From Limimaricola soesokkakensis (GTDB lineage: Bacteria; Pseudomonadota; Alphaproteobacteria; Rhodobacterales; Rhodobacteraceae): a stretch of 64,000 nt of DNA. The stretch covers positions 62,001-126,000 of the forward strand of contig NZ_FWFY01000005.1 in assembly GCF_900172345.1 (NCBI RefSeq). The letters run 5' to 3'. This document shows, one piece after another, positions 16,070 through 24,141 of the stretch (positions are counted from its first letter, which is position 1; every line of letters begins with the position of its first letter). Below the pieces are notes generated by a model. That model was not told the origin of the DNA, did not search any database, and saw nothing but the letters and a program-made list of their open reading frames with translations. The position numbers and the translations under genes were made by a program.

Positions 16070-17689
16070 ATGGCGGTTTCGGACTACATCATCATCGGCG
16101 CAGGCTCGGCGGGCTGCGTGCTGGCGGAGCGGCTGAGCGCCTCGGGGCGATACAGCGTGCTGGTGCTCGAGGCCGGGCCGCGTGACCGGTCGCCCTGGGT
16201 GCGGCTGCCGCTCGGCTACGGCAAGACCTTCTTCCATCCCCGGCTCAACTGGCGCTATCGCAGCGCCCCCGATCCCGGGCTCAACGGGCGCAGCGATTAC
16301 TGGCCGCGTGGCCGGGTGGTCGGCGGTTCGAGCTCGATCAACGCGCTGATCTGGGCCCGGGGCCTGCCACATGATTTCGACGATTGGGCGGCGGACGGCG
16401 CCGAGGGCTGGGACTGGGACGCTGCCCGCCGCGCCTTCGAGGCGATGGAAACCCGCGTCGCGGCCGATGGCAGCCGCGACGGCAGCGGGCCGCTCCATGT
16501 GCAGGACGTCTCGGACCAGATCCACCCGGTGACCCGCCACTTCTTCGACGGCATGGCGCAGGCCGGACTGCCCGCCTGCCCCGATTGCAACGGCGCCCGC
16601 TTCGAAGGCGCCACGACCTATCGCATCACCACCCGGTCCGGCCTGCGGCACTCCGCCGCCCGCGCCTACCTCGCCCCGGCGCTGCGGCGATCCAATGTGA
16701 CGCTGCGCACCGGCGTCACGGTCACCCGGATCGGCTTCGAAGGGCGCCGAGCCGCAACGGTGGAACTGCGGATCGGTGACCGGATCGAGACCTTGCGCGC
16801 CGGGCGCGAGATCCTGCTTTGCGCCGGCGCCGTCACCTCGCCCCGGCTCTTGCAGCTTTCGGGCATCGGCCCGGCCGAGCTGCTTCGCGCCCATGGGATC
16901 GAGGTGCTGGCGGATGCGCCGCATGTCGGTGGCCAGCTTCAGGACCATCTCGCGGTAAACTACTACTTCAAGGCCAATGAGCCGACGCTCAACGACCAGC
17001 TGCGCCCGTTCTGGGGCAAGGCCCGGGCCGCGATCCGTTACGCGCTGAGCCGTCGCGGGCCGCTGGCGCTTTCGGTCAATCAATGCGGCGGCTTCTTTCG
17101 CGGCACGGCCGAGAGCCCGCAGCCGGATCAGCAGATCTACTTCAACCCGGTCAGCTACAGCACCACGCCTACGGGCCGCCGCGACCTCGTCCGGCCCGAT
17201 CCGTTTCCCGGCTTCATCATCAGCTTTCAGCCCGCCCGGCCAACGAGCCGGGGCCGGATCGACATCTCATCCGCCGATCCGCTGGCCCCGCCGGATATCC
17301 GCCCCAATTCGCTCGCGACCGAGGCGGACCGGGAAACCGTGATCGCAGGCGGGCAGCTGTGTCGCCGGATCATGCGCAGCCCCGCGCTTACCGCACTGGT
17401 CGAGAGCGCCGTCGATCCCGACCTGCGCGCGCTCGACGGCGCGGCCATTCTCGACGATTTCCGCGATCGCTGCGGCACCGTCTTTCACCCGGTCGGCACC
17501 TGCCGCATGGGCGCCGACCCGCGCCGCTCGGTGGTCGATCCACGGCTGAGGCTGCATGGCTTCGACGGGCTGCGGGTGGTCGATGCCTCGGTCTTTCCCA
17601 GCATCACCTCCGGCAATACCAACGCGCCGACGATGATGGTGGCGCATCGCGCCGCCGAGATGGTCCTCGACGACGCCAGGACCACCTGA
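16070..17689 (+). CDS. GMC-family FAD-dependent oxidoreductase (choline-dehydrogenase-like)
   Basis: A 539-aa flavoprotein. The N-terminal ADP-binding motif DYIIIGAGSAGCVLAERLS, the GMC signature PRGRVVGGSSSINALIWARG near residue 85, and the C-terminal catalytic His in VFHPVGTCRMG plus SGNTNAPTMM identify the glucose-methanol-choline family. It would oxidise an alcohol or polyol and pass electrons to a quinone or oxygen. The substrate is unknown; betA-type context (betB, betI) is absent, and the position after a sugar-acid regulator suggests a sugar, polyol or related alcohol. It ends 7 bp from the convergent enolase-superfamily gene. Confidence 0.85.
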   Translation: MAVSDYIIIGAGSAGCVLAERLSASGRYSVLVLEAGPRDRSPWVRLPLGYGKTFFHPRLNWRYRSAPDPGLNGRSDYWPRGRVVGGSSSINALIWARGLPHDFDDWAADGAEGWDWDAARRAFEAMETRVAADGSRDGSGPLHVQDVSDQIHPVTRHFFDGMAQAGLPACPDCNGARFEGATTYRITTRSGLRHSAARAYLAPALRRSNVTLRTGVTVTRIGFEGRRAATVELRIGDRIETLRAGREILLCAGAVTSPRLLQLSGIGPAELLRAHGIEVLADAPHVGGQLQDHLAVNYYFKANEPTLNDQLRPFWGKARAAIRYALSRRGPLALSVNQCGGFFRGTAESPQPDQQIYFNPVSYSTTPTGRRDLVRPDPFPGFIISFQPARPTSRGRIDISSADPLAPPDIRPNSLATEADRETVIAGGQLCRRIMRSPALTALVESAVDPDLRALDGAAILDDFRDRCGTVFHPVGTCRMGADPRRSVVDPRLRLHGFDGLRVVDASVFPSITSGNTNAPTMMVAHRAAEMVLDDARTT

Positions 17690-17696
17690 TCCGCGC

Positions 17697-18929
17697 TCAG
17701 TCCCTCGGAGCGGGCGCGCCCCCCTCGAACAGGTTGCCATTGACGTAGTCGCAGGGCGCTTCGCTCATCTCAAGATGCAGCCCGGTGCCCTCGTAGGGAT
17801 GGGCGCGGGCGAAATCTTCGTCCACCTCGATGCCGAGCCCCGGGGCCTGCGGCGCGGTAACGAACCCCTCATCGACCCGGATCGTGCCCCGGATCAACCC
17901 GTCATGGAACGGCGTCTCGATGGTCTCGGCCATCAACAGGTTGGGGATCGACGCCGCGAGATGGATGTTGGCGGCCCATTCCACCGGCCCGGCATAGAGA
18001 TGCGGCGCGATCTGCGCGTTGAAGCTCTCGGCCATGGCGGCGAGTTTGCGCGCCTCCCAGATGCCGCCGGCACGGCCAAGCGCCGGTTGCAGAATCTGCG
18101 CCCCGCCGGTTCGCAGCAGCAGCGCGAATTCGGCGCGGGTGGCAAGCCGTTCGCCGGTCGCCACCGGCAGGCCGGTCGCCCGCGCCACCTCCACGAAGTC
18201 GAGCGGATTGTCGGGCGGGATCGGCTCCTCGAACCACAGCGGATCGAACGGCGCGATCGCCCGGCCGAGCCGGATCGCGCCGGCGGTGGTGAACTGCCCA
18301 TGCGTGCCGAAGAGCAGGTTGGCGCGGTCGCCCACCGCCGCGCGGATCGCCCGGCAGAACGCGACCGAGCGGGTGATGTCGCTCATCGCGGGCTGGTGGC
18401 CGCCCCGGATCGTGTAGGGTCCGGCCGGGTCGAACTTCACCGCGGTGTAGCCGCGCGCGACGGCCTCGGCCGCGGCCTCGGCGGCCATGTCCGCATCGAT
18501 CCAGAAGTCGGGCAGGGGATGGTGCTCCGACGGGTAGAGATAGGTATAGGCGCGCACGCGCTCGTTCATCAGCCCGCCGAGGAGCGCCCAGACCGGACGG
18601 TCGCGCGCCTTGCCGAGAATGTCCCAGCAGGCGATCTCGAGCCCCGAAAAGGCGCCCATCACGGTCGGGTCGGGCCGCTGGGTGAAGCCCGAGGAATAGG
18701 CGCGGCGGAACATCAGTTCGATGTTCTCGACGCTCTCTCCTTCCATGTGACGTTCGAACACGTCGCGGATCACCGCCTCCATCGCGCGCGGCCCGACCGC
18801 GGCGGCGTAGCATTCGCCCCAGCCGGTGATGCCGTCATCCGTGGTGAGCTTGACGAGGATCCAATAGCGCCCGCCCCAACCCGGGGCCGGTGGCGCGACG
18901 ATCAGGATCTCGAGGTCTCGCAATCGCAT
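17697..18929 (-). CDS. Mandelate racemase/muconate lactonizing enzyme family protein (enolase superfamily)
   Basis: A 410-aa protein with the two-domain enolase-superfamily layout: an N-terminal capping domain (ILVKLTTDDGITGWGECY, MGAFSGLEIACWDILGKARDRPVWALLGG) and a barrel with KFDP, WFEEPIPPDN, ERLATRAEF, QPALGRAGGIWEARKLAAMAE and PHLYAGP. These proteins abstract a proton next to a carboxylate, usually dehydrating or epimerising sugar acids. The first metal-ligand position, normally Asp in motifs such as DFHGR of galactonate dehydratase, appears as Gly in FGTHGQF, while the His is kept. Substrate unknown; the sugar-acid neighbourhood fits an aldonate. It is convergent with the GMC gene and precedes the replication region. 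Confidence 0.82.
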   Translation of the reverse strand: MRLRDLEILIVAPPAPGWGGRYWILVKLTTDDGITGWGECYAAAVGPRAMEAVIRDVFERHMEGESVENIELMFRRAYSSGFTQRPDPTVMGAFSGLEIACWDILGKARDRPVWALLGGLMNERVRAYTYLYPSEHHPLPDFWIDADMAAEAAAEAVARGYTAVKFDPAGPYTIRGGHQPAMSDITRSVAFCRAIRAAVGDRANLLFGTHGQFTTAGAIRLGRAIAPFDPLWFEEPIPPDNPLDFVEVARATGLPVATGERLATRAEFALLLRTGGAQILQPALGRAGGIWEARKLAAMAESFNAQIAPHLYAGPVEWAANIHLAASIPNLLMAETIETPFHDGLIRGTIRVDEGFVTAPQAPGLGIEVDEDFARAHPYEGTGLHLEMSEAPCDYVNGNLFEGGAPAPRD

Positions 18930-19013
18930 CGGCCGTCTCCTCGTTCCAGCAGCGAGGGAGAGGACAGCAGGCGGACGGCAGCCTGTCCAGCCCCGGCATG
19001 GGCGGAGCGACCG

Positions 19014-19029
19014 ATTGCCAACTGGCAAT
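19014..19029. other. parS-like 16-bp palindrome (site 1)
   Basis: ATTGCCAACTGGCAAT is a near-perfect dyad (central AC instead of a self-complementary pair), 85 bp before the MLE start and 119 bp past the repB stop. The same motif recurs at 19113, 22984 and 63789, flanking the rep-par genes. That distribution fits ParB-binding centromere sites. Confidence 0.7.
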
Positions 19030-19112
19030 TCAGTATTTCTGTAATGATATTAGATTCTTAGTTGAGAAATTCCGGTGCGGTCGGGGCAGGGCGCGGCCTC
19101 GCCTCCGATCCG

Positions 19113-19128
19113 ATTGCCAATTGGCAAT
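19113..19128. other. parS-like 16-bp palindrome (site 2)
   Basis: ATTGCCAATTGGCAAT is a perfect dyad 20 bp after the repB stop. Between sites 1 and 2 lies a strikingly AT-rich stretch (about 19030-19075) in an otherwise GC-rich region. Confidence 0.75.
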
Positions 19129-19147
19129 CGGCCCTGCAGACGCCCGA

Positions 19148-20197
19148 TCAGATCGGGTTCGCCTCGGCGTATTTGCGGAAGAAGGCGAGGAAGGCGCGAT
19201 CGGGATCCTCGGCCGGGGACTTGCCCTTGGACCATTCGCGCCACTGCCCCTCGATGTTGTAGATGTCGTAGCCGGGGAAGCGCAGCCGCGCCGTCTCGTA
19301 GGTCTCGGTGCGCAACGCCTCGCCCTGCCGGTCGAGCCAGGCCGGGCGCGGCCGCGGCGGGGTCTGGCCCGGGATCGTGGTCGTGCCGCCCTGCCCGCGC
19401 GCCTCCTCGGCGGCCCGCGCCCGGCGACCGGTGCTGGCGAAGCTCAGGCTGCGCTCGGTCTTGTCGGTGGCATCGCCATCCTTGCGCCACCAGCGCAGCT
19501 CCACATGGGTCACGCTGCGCCCTGTCTTGATCGGCGCGATCTCGACCATGTAATCCGACAGCGCGCAGACCTCGGCCACCGCCGGATCGATCGCCCGCAG
19601 CCGCAGGTTCGACCACGAGGTCAGCTTGCCCTTGGGCACGCCGAGCACGGCGCGGATGCCATCGAGCGTGAAAGTCTCGGAGGACTTCCAGCGCAGGTTG
19701 CCGCGCTTCTGCACCATCTCGTAGAGCGTCAGCGCGTATTTCGACGACAGCGCGAACATCACCTCGCGCTGCAGCCGGGCGAAGACGGTGGAGTTGGTGA
19801 TCACCTTGCGCAGCCGCGCCGGGATCTCGTATTCGAACAGACCATCGCTGCGCGCCATCTCGACGTTGCCACCGAGGAGCTGCACCCGCTCGACCGCCGG
19901 CTTGCCGTCCCAGATCACCTCCATCTTGACGATCGCGCTCATCAGCCGCTCGATCGAGTCGCCGATCCGGTCGTTGGAATTGTGGTTGCCCCGCAGGTCG
20001 GACTTGGCGATCACATGCATCACCGGCTTGTCGATCGCCTCCCAGGCATTCTCCAAGAGCTGGTTGTAGATCCGGCGGTCGGCGAGGGTGAGCGGCGTTA
20101 CCTCGATCAGGTCGACGAGCTCGCCCGGCTTGATCAACGTCTCGGGTGTGGGCCGCGCGTCGACCGTGCGGTAAGAGGGTTGGGGCAGCTTTGCCAT
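19148..20197 (-). CDS. repB: RepB-type plasmid replication initiator (Rep_3 family)
   Basis: A 349-aa initiator with the tandem winged-helix layout of Rep_3 proteins: LTLADRRIYNQLLENAWEAI, then LLGGNVEMARSDGLFEYEIPARLRKVITNSTVFARLQREVMFALSSKYALTLYEMVQKRGNL (conserved SKYAxxLYE motif near residue 155) and FTLDGIRAVLGVPKGKLTSWSNL. These proteins bind iterons and open the origin. It is divergent from parA and parB, with a block of five 22-bp iterons in between, the arrangement of RepB-type Roseobacter plasmids. The C-terminal extension of about 100 residues (AAEEARGQGG to the end) is partly low complexity. An inverted repeat at 20230-20243 may mediate autoregulation. Confidence 0.93.
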   Translation of the reverse strand: MAKLPQPSYRTVDARPTPETLIKPGELVDLIEVTPLTLADRRIYNQLLENAWEAIDKPVMHVIAKSDLRGNHNSNDRIGDSIERLMSAIVKMEVIWDGKPAVERVQLLGGNVEMARSDGLFEYEIPARLRKVITNSTVFARLQREVMFALSSKYALTLYEMVQKRGNLRWKSSETFTLDGIRAVLGVPKGKLTSWSNLRLRAIDPAVAEVCALSDYMVEIAPIKTGRSVTHVELRWWRKDGDATDKTERSLSFASTGRRARAAEEARGQGGTTTIPGQTPPRPRPAWLDRQGEALRTETYETARLRFPGYDIYNIEGQWREWSKGKSPAEDPDRAFLAFFRKYAEANPI

Positions 20198-20229
20198 GTC
20201 TTGACCGCCAATGCGCGTTACCTGTTGCG

Positions 20230-20243
20230 CATACTTTTGTATG
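20230..20243. promoter_or_regulatory. Inverted repeat upstream of repB, candidate autoregulatory site
   Basis: CATACTTTTGTATG has perfect 5-bp arms around TTTT, 33 bp before the repB start. Rep_3 initiators often repress their own gene through an inverted repeat related to the iterons in such a position. The resemblance to the iterons here is only partial. Confidence 0.45.
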
Positions 20244-20284
20244 GGCGGAGATGTAAGTCAATCGACAGCGGTCGCGGGGAGGGC

Positions 20285-20306
20285 CACCCGATAAGTAAGG
20301 TTTGAG
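20285..20306. repeat. Isolated iteron-like copy
   Basis: CACCCGATAAGTAAGG matches the core of the 22-bp iterons further right (CCCGATAGGTA type). Its distance of 103 bp from the first ordered copy is not a multiple of 22, so it is an outlying site, possibly used by RepB for control of repB expression. Confidence 0.45.
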
Positions 20307-20388
20307 ACGGCGGCGGGTGGAGGCGGCGATTCGCATCCCCCTGCAAAACAGGGCTTTGCGAGAGGGGTGATTCCTGCAATCCCGGCCC

Positions 20389-20498
20389 ACCCCAAAGGTA
20401 AGAGTTCGGCACCCGATAGGTATCGCCAGCCATCCCGATACGTATCGCCAACCCACCCCATATGTTGCGCCAATCGTCCCGAAAGGTAAGCGATACAG
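20389..20498. repeat. Five 22-bp iterons: origin of replication
   Basis: The cores AAAGGTA (20394), ATAGGTA (20416), ATACGTA (20438), ATATGTT (20460) and AAAGGTA (20482) recur at exactly 22-bp spacing, each preceded by a CCC run, over about 110 bp between the divergent repB and parA genes. Exact two-turn phasing puts every site on the same helix face, as in iteron-type origins bound by Rep_3 initiators. No clear DnaA box was found by eye. Confidence 0.85.
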
Positions 20499-20647
20499 GC
20501 GCTTCGCGCAGTGAAACAAGGGCCCCGCGCGCCATGAACAGAGAACCCTAGAATCCAGAACAAGGGGTTTTCGGATTCGGATTTCGGGGTTTTGGGCGCC
20601 CTGCGGAGCCGATTTGCTACAAATCGGGATGGGGGAGGGGGGGCGAG

Positions 20648-20733
20648 GTGCCGCAAAATCCGAACCGTGCGGCTCTTTGGGCCCGAGTGCGGTATTTGCG
20701 CCACGCCATGGACAGGTTCGGTTTTCGCGGCAC
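20648..20733. repeat. 19-bp inverted repeat with a 48-bp spacer in the origin-parA gap
   Basis: The arms at 20648-20666 (GTGCCGCAAAATCCGAACC) and 20715-20733 pair at 17 of 19 positions. The structure lies between the iterons and the parA start. It could form a cruciform, a structured parA leader or a binding site for ParA or an antisense RNA. No promoter was identified with confidence. The other 20500-20647 sequence contains short TTTCGG/GGGGTTTT repeats and no gene. Confidence 0.5.
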
Positions 20734-20810
20734 CGCTCTGCGGATAGCGCACTTTACCTCCGTGCCGCGCCACCGCATCTTGGAGGCCGAACGCAGGCAA
20801 GGATATCGCT

Positions 20811-22010
20811 TTGGACATGGAAGACTATCCCGTCGGGCTGGATGAAATCGACGCGCTGGCGGGCCGGGCAGGGAGGGTGATCGAGAAGCTCCGCGCGCGG
20901 GTCTTCGCGCCCGGCGTCAGCAAGAGTCTCGATCTGCGCTTCAACGTGCGCAGCGCTGCCGAGATGTGCGGCCGCACCGAGAAGGCGCTGCGCGACGCCG
21001 AGGGCGACGGCCGGCTGCCCGAACCCGAGAAGGACCCCGATACCGGACGGCGCACCGGCTATTCGCTGGCCGAAGTGAACCGGATGCGCGAGGTGTTCGG
21101 CACGCTGCCGCGGCGCGCGCCCACCGATCCGGCGACGGTGCTCGCGGTGCAGAATTTCAAGGGCGGGGTCGGCAAGTCGACGGTGGTGACGCATCTGGCG
21201 CAGTATCTTGCGCTCAAGGGCTACCGCGTCTGCGTCATCGATTGCGACAGCCAGGCCTCCACCACCAGCGTCTTCGGCCTCAACCCCGACGTCGATGTCG
21301 ACGAGGAGGAGGACACGCTCTACCCGTTCTTCCGCCATGGCGGGCCGACCAGCCTGCATTACGCGCTGCGCGCCACCTACTGGCCCGGCATCGCGCTGAT
21401 CCCCGCCAATCTTGGTCTCTATGACGCCGAGTACGAGTTCGCGGCCCGCATGGTGCGCGAACAGGATTTCGTGCTCGACCGGCTGCGCGCCGGCATCGAG
21501 ACGATCTCGGACCAGTTCGACGTGATCCTGCTCGACCCGCCGCCGGCGCTCGGGATGATCTCGCTGTCGGTGCTGCGCGCGGCCAACGCGATCATCGTGC
21601 CGGCGCCGCCCAACAACATCGATTTCGGCTCGACCGCGCATTTCCTGCGGATGATGTCCTCGACCCTGGGCGAGCTCGCGCAACATGGCGGGACGCGGGG
21701 CTATCATTTCGTGAAGATCCTTGCGACCAAGATGAACGACCAGAAGAGCGCCCATGGCGCGATCAAGCGGATGATGGATGCGGTGTTCCCGCAGGACATG
21801 CTGTCGGCGGTCCTGAAGGACAGCGCCGAGATCGACAACGCGACGGCGAACCTTATGACCGTCTATGAGCTGACAGGGGCAGCGACCCGCACCGAGACGC
21901 ACAAGCGCTGCCGCGTCTATCTCGATGCGGTGGGGCGCGAGGTCGAGACCGAGATCCGCAAGACATGGCCGAGCCACCACGCGGCGCTGCGCAAGGAGGG
22001 GATCCTGTGA
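20811..22010 (+). CDS. parA: ParA-family partitioning ATPase
   Basis: A 399-aa type Ia ParA. Residues of about 40-95 form a DNA-binding region with a MerR-like helix (FNVRSAAEMCGRTEKALRDAE). The ATPase begins with the deviant Walker A KGGVGKST at residues 117-124, followed by CVIDCDSQAST and VILLDPPPALGM. The long N-terminal HTH lets such ParAs repress their own promoter. The ATG at 20811 (MDMEDY) was taken; an ATG 6 nt later is equally possible. It overlaps parB (GTGA), so both are translated together. It segregates the replicon with ParB and parS. Confidence 0.93.
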   Translation: MDMEDYPVGLDEIDALAGRAGRVIEKLRARVFAPGVSKSLDLRFNVRSAAEMCGRTEKALRDAEGDGRLPEPEKDPDTGRRTGYSLAEVNRMREVFGTLPRRAPTDPATVLAVQNFKGGVGKSTVVTHLAQYLALKGYRVCVIDCDSQASTTSVFGLNPDVDVDEEEDTLYPFFRHGGPTSLHYALRATYWPGIALIPANLGLYDAEYEFAARMVREQDFVLDRLRAGIETISDQFDVILLDPPPALGMISLSVLRAANAIIVPAPPNNIDFGSTAHFLRMMSSTLGELAQHGGTRGYHFVKILATKMNDQKSAHGAIKRMMDAVFPQDMLSAVLKDSAEIDNATANLMTVYELTGAATRTETHKRCRVYLDAVGREVETEIRKTWPSHHAALRKEGIL

Positions 22011-22984
22011 GCAGGAAGCACGACGACATCTTCAACGACGTCCTGAACGGTCTCGACGAGACCGAAACCCGCGAGGACGGGGCCGGGCGGGCGCAGACGC
22101 GGTTTCTCAAACGCTCCACCGCCATGTCCGAACAGGTCGCGGGCGGGCGCCAGGAAAAGGTGCTGCGCCTCGTCGATCCGGCCAGCTGCGTCATGTGGGA
22201 GGGGCACAACCGCGCCTACGAATTGCTGACACCCGAAAACTGCGCCGACCTGATCGAAGGGATGAAGGCGCAAGGCCAGCAGGAGTTTCCCGCTATCGTG
22301 CGGCGGCTGCGCCCGGCGGGGCAGGGGGACGGCCCCGAGTTCGAGGTGATCTGCGGCGCCCGGCGGCATTTCACGGTGAGCTGGCTTCGGGCCAACAACT
22401 ACCCGCAGTTCCGCTACCTGATCGAGGAGCGCGAGCTGACCGACGAGGAGGCGTTCCGCCTCGCCGATATCGAGAACCGCGACCGCGAGGACATCTCGGA
22501 TTTCGAGCGTGCCCGCGACTATGCCCGCGCGGTCGAGGCCTATTACGGCGGCCAGCAGAAGCTGATGGCCGAGCGGTTGCAGGTCTCCCCCGGCTTCCTG
22601 TCGCGGTTCCTGCAACTGGCCAAGCTCGAGCCCGAGATCGTCGCGGCCTTCCCGTCGATCCGCGACATCAAAGAGCTGCATGCGCGGCAGCTGCGGCCGC
22701 TGATGGCGGAGCCCGGCGCGCGCGAGGCGGTGCTGGCGGAGGCTAGGGCCATTGCCGAGGAGGGCGCGCGCCTCGCCGCCCCGGCGGTGCTGACGCGGCT
22801 CAAGGCGGCGGGCAAGGTGACGGCGCCGCGCAAGCGTTCGGACCGGGTGGTCCAGCATCGCGACGGCAATGTCAGCATTCGCCGCAGGGGCAAATCCTAC
22901 GTGATGGAGTTCGACGCCGATCTCAGCGACGCGGCGTTGCGATCCGCCCTCGACCTGTTCCTGAAGGAGCGGAAGTCGCGCTGA
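22007..22984 (+). CDS. parB: ParB-family partition protein
   Basis: A 325-aa protein starting with GTG at 22007 that overlaps the parA stop; the longer frame upstream is ruled out because it lies inside parA. It contains a ParB/Srx-like domain (ICGARRHFTVSWLRANNYPQF and EAFRLADIENRDREDISDFE) and a KorB-type HTH (AERLQVSPGFLSRFLQLAKL), with a C-terminal dimerisation region. The GARRH box is the CTP/DNA-spreading motif of ParB proteins. A parS-like palindrome starts at the last base of its stop codon. Confidence 0.93.
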   Translation: MSRKHDDIFNDVLNGLDETETREDGAGRAQTRFLKRSTAMSEQVAGGRQEKVLRLVDPASCVMWEGHNRAYELLTPENCADLIEGMKAQGQQEFPAIVRRLRPAGQGDGPEFEVICGARRHFTVSWLRANNYPQFRYLIEERELTDEEAFRLADIENRDREDISDFERARDYARAVEAYYGGQQKLMAERLQVSPGFLSRFLQLAKLEPEIVAAFPSIRDIKELHARQLRPLMAEPGAREAVLAEARAIAEEGARLAAPAVLTRLKAAGKVTAPRKRSDRVVQHRDGNVSIRRRGKSYVMEFDADLSDAALRSALDLFLKERKSR

Positions 22985-22999
22985 TTGCCAGCTGGCAAT
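22984..22999. other. parS-like 16-bp palindrome (site 3)
   Basis: ATTGCCAGCTGGCAAT is a perfect dyad immediately after parB. With the copies at 19014, 19113 and 63789 it gives the consensus ATTGCCANNTGGCAAT. The following sequence (CAATTCCCAATTG, 23005-23017) contains weaker related half-sites. Confidence 0.75.
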
Positions 23000-23064
23000 A
23001 GGGGGCAATTCCCAATTGAATCAAAGTCTTGATTGCCGCACTTCGACAGGAGCGGCAAGCTCGC

Positions 23065-24084
23065 TCAAAGCGCCGTCAGGAAGATCCCGGCGAGGAACAG
23101 CGTCTCGGCGGCGATCAGCGCGATCGCGGCGCCGCCGACCTGCATCACCGTGGCGAGCGAGGTCTTCATGCCCACCGCCGCGATCGCGATCAGCAGCGCC
23201 CAGCCCGATGCATCGGCCAACAGGCGCCCCAGCATCTCCGGCACCAGCCCCAGCGAGTTCAGCGCCCCGAGCGCTAGAAAGCCCAGCACGAAGCCCGGGA
23301 TCAATGGCGGCCGCTTGCCTCCGGCGCTGTCGCCGAGGCCGCCGGCGCGGATCGCCAGCGAGAACAGCAGCACGACCGGGGCCAGGAGGCTGACCCGGAT
23401 CAGCTTGACCAGCGTCGCGGTCTCGCCTGCCTCGGGCGAGATCGAGAAGCCGGCGCCGACCACCTGCGCGACGTCGTGGATCGTCGCGCCGAGGAACACG
23501 CCGGTGGTGCGGGTGTCGAAGCCGACCCAGCCGGTCAGCAGCGGGTATGCGATCATCGCCAATGTCGAGAGCAGGGTGACGCCGAGCACGGTGAAGCTCA
23601 GATCGGTCTCGGAGCTCTCGTCGCGCGGCAGCACCGCGGCGATGGCCATGGCGGCGGAGGCGCCGCAGATCGCCACCGCGCCCCCGGTCAGCAGACCGAA
23701 GCGCCAGCCCTTGCCGAGCGCGCGGCCCGCGAGAAAGCCCAGCAGGATCGTCGCGGCCACCGCCGCCACGATCAGCCCGATCAGGCCCGCGCCGAGATCG
23801 AGCAGAAGTTCGACCGAGATCCGCGCGCCCAAGAGCGCCACGCCGAGGCGCAGCACGTGGCGGGCGGTGAAGCCGATGCCCTCGACGCAGCGGCCTTCGA
23901 GCGACAGGAATTGCAGCGTCATCCCCAGCAGCAGCGCCATCAGCATCGCCGGCGCGCCATAATGCTCGGAGATGAACTGGGCCGCCACGGCGACCACGGC
24001 GGCGACGGTGAAACCGGGCAGGAGAACGGGCAGGCGCAGCACCGGCGCGCGCAGCCGGGCTGGCGCGATCGCATCAATGAACAT
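23065..24084 (-). CDS. cuyZ: YeiH/CuyZ-type membrane protein, putative sulfite exporter
   Basis: A 339-aa protein with about ten hydrophobic segments and the motifs of the YeiH (conserved hypothetical 698) family: ALLLGMTLQFL, LRLGVALLGARIS, TGGAVAICGASAAMAIA and GATIHDVAQVVGAG. Members of this family are found next to sulfonate desulfonation genes, where CuyZ is proposed to export the sulfite released by CuyA. It is the last gene of the minus-strand sulfonate operon, 57 bp after the HisD-like gene with a hairpin in the gap. Transport of sulfite is inferred from context. Confidence 0.85.
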   Translation of the reverse strand: MFIDAIAPARLRAPVLRLPVLLPGFTVAAVVAVAAQFISEHYGAPAMLMALLLGMTLQFLSLEGRCVEGIGFTARHVLRLGVALLGARISVELLLDLGAGLIGLIVAAVAATILLGFLAGRALGKGWRFGLLTGGAVAICGASAAMAIAAVLPRDESSETDLSFTVLGVTLLSTLAMIAYPLLTGWVGFDTRTTGVFLGATIHDVAQVVGAGFSISPEAGETATLVKLIRVSLLAPVVLLFSLAIRAGGLGDSAGGKRPPLIPGFVLGFLALGALNSLGLVPEMLGRLLADASGWALLIAIAAVGMKTSLATVMQVGGAAIALIAAETLFLAGIFLTAL

Positions 24085-24106
24085 CGGGGATTTCCTTGGC
24101 GTTGAC

Positions 24107-24131
24107 GGCGCCCCGGTCGGGCCGGGGCGCC
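24107..24131 (-). terminator. Intra-operon hairpin before cuyZ
   Basis: Perfect 10-bp arms (GGCGCCCCGG and complement) with loop TCGGG, 11 nt past the HisD-like gene stop. No T-run follows. It may reduce read-through into cuyZ or protect the upstream message. Confidence 0.5.
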
Positions 24132-24141
24132 GGGGGAGGGC

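Noticed and set aside
16070-17689. Choline dehydrogenase (betA)
   Set aside because: GMC family is certain, but betB, betI and choline transport genes are absent and the context is sugar-acid catabolism.
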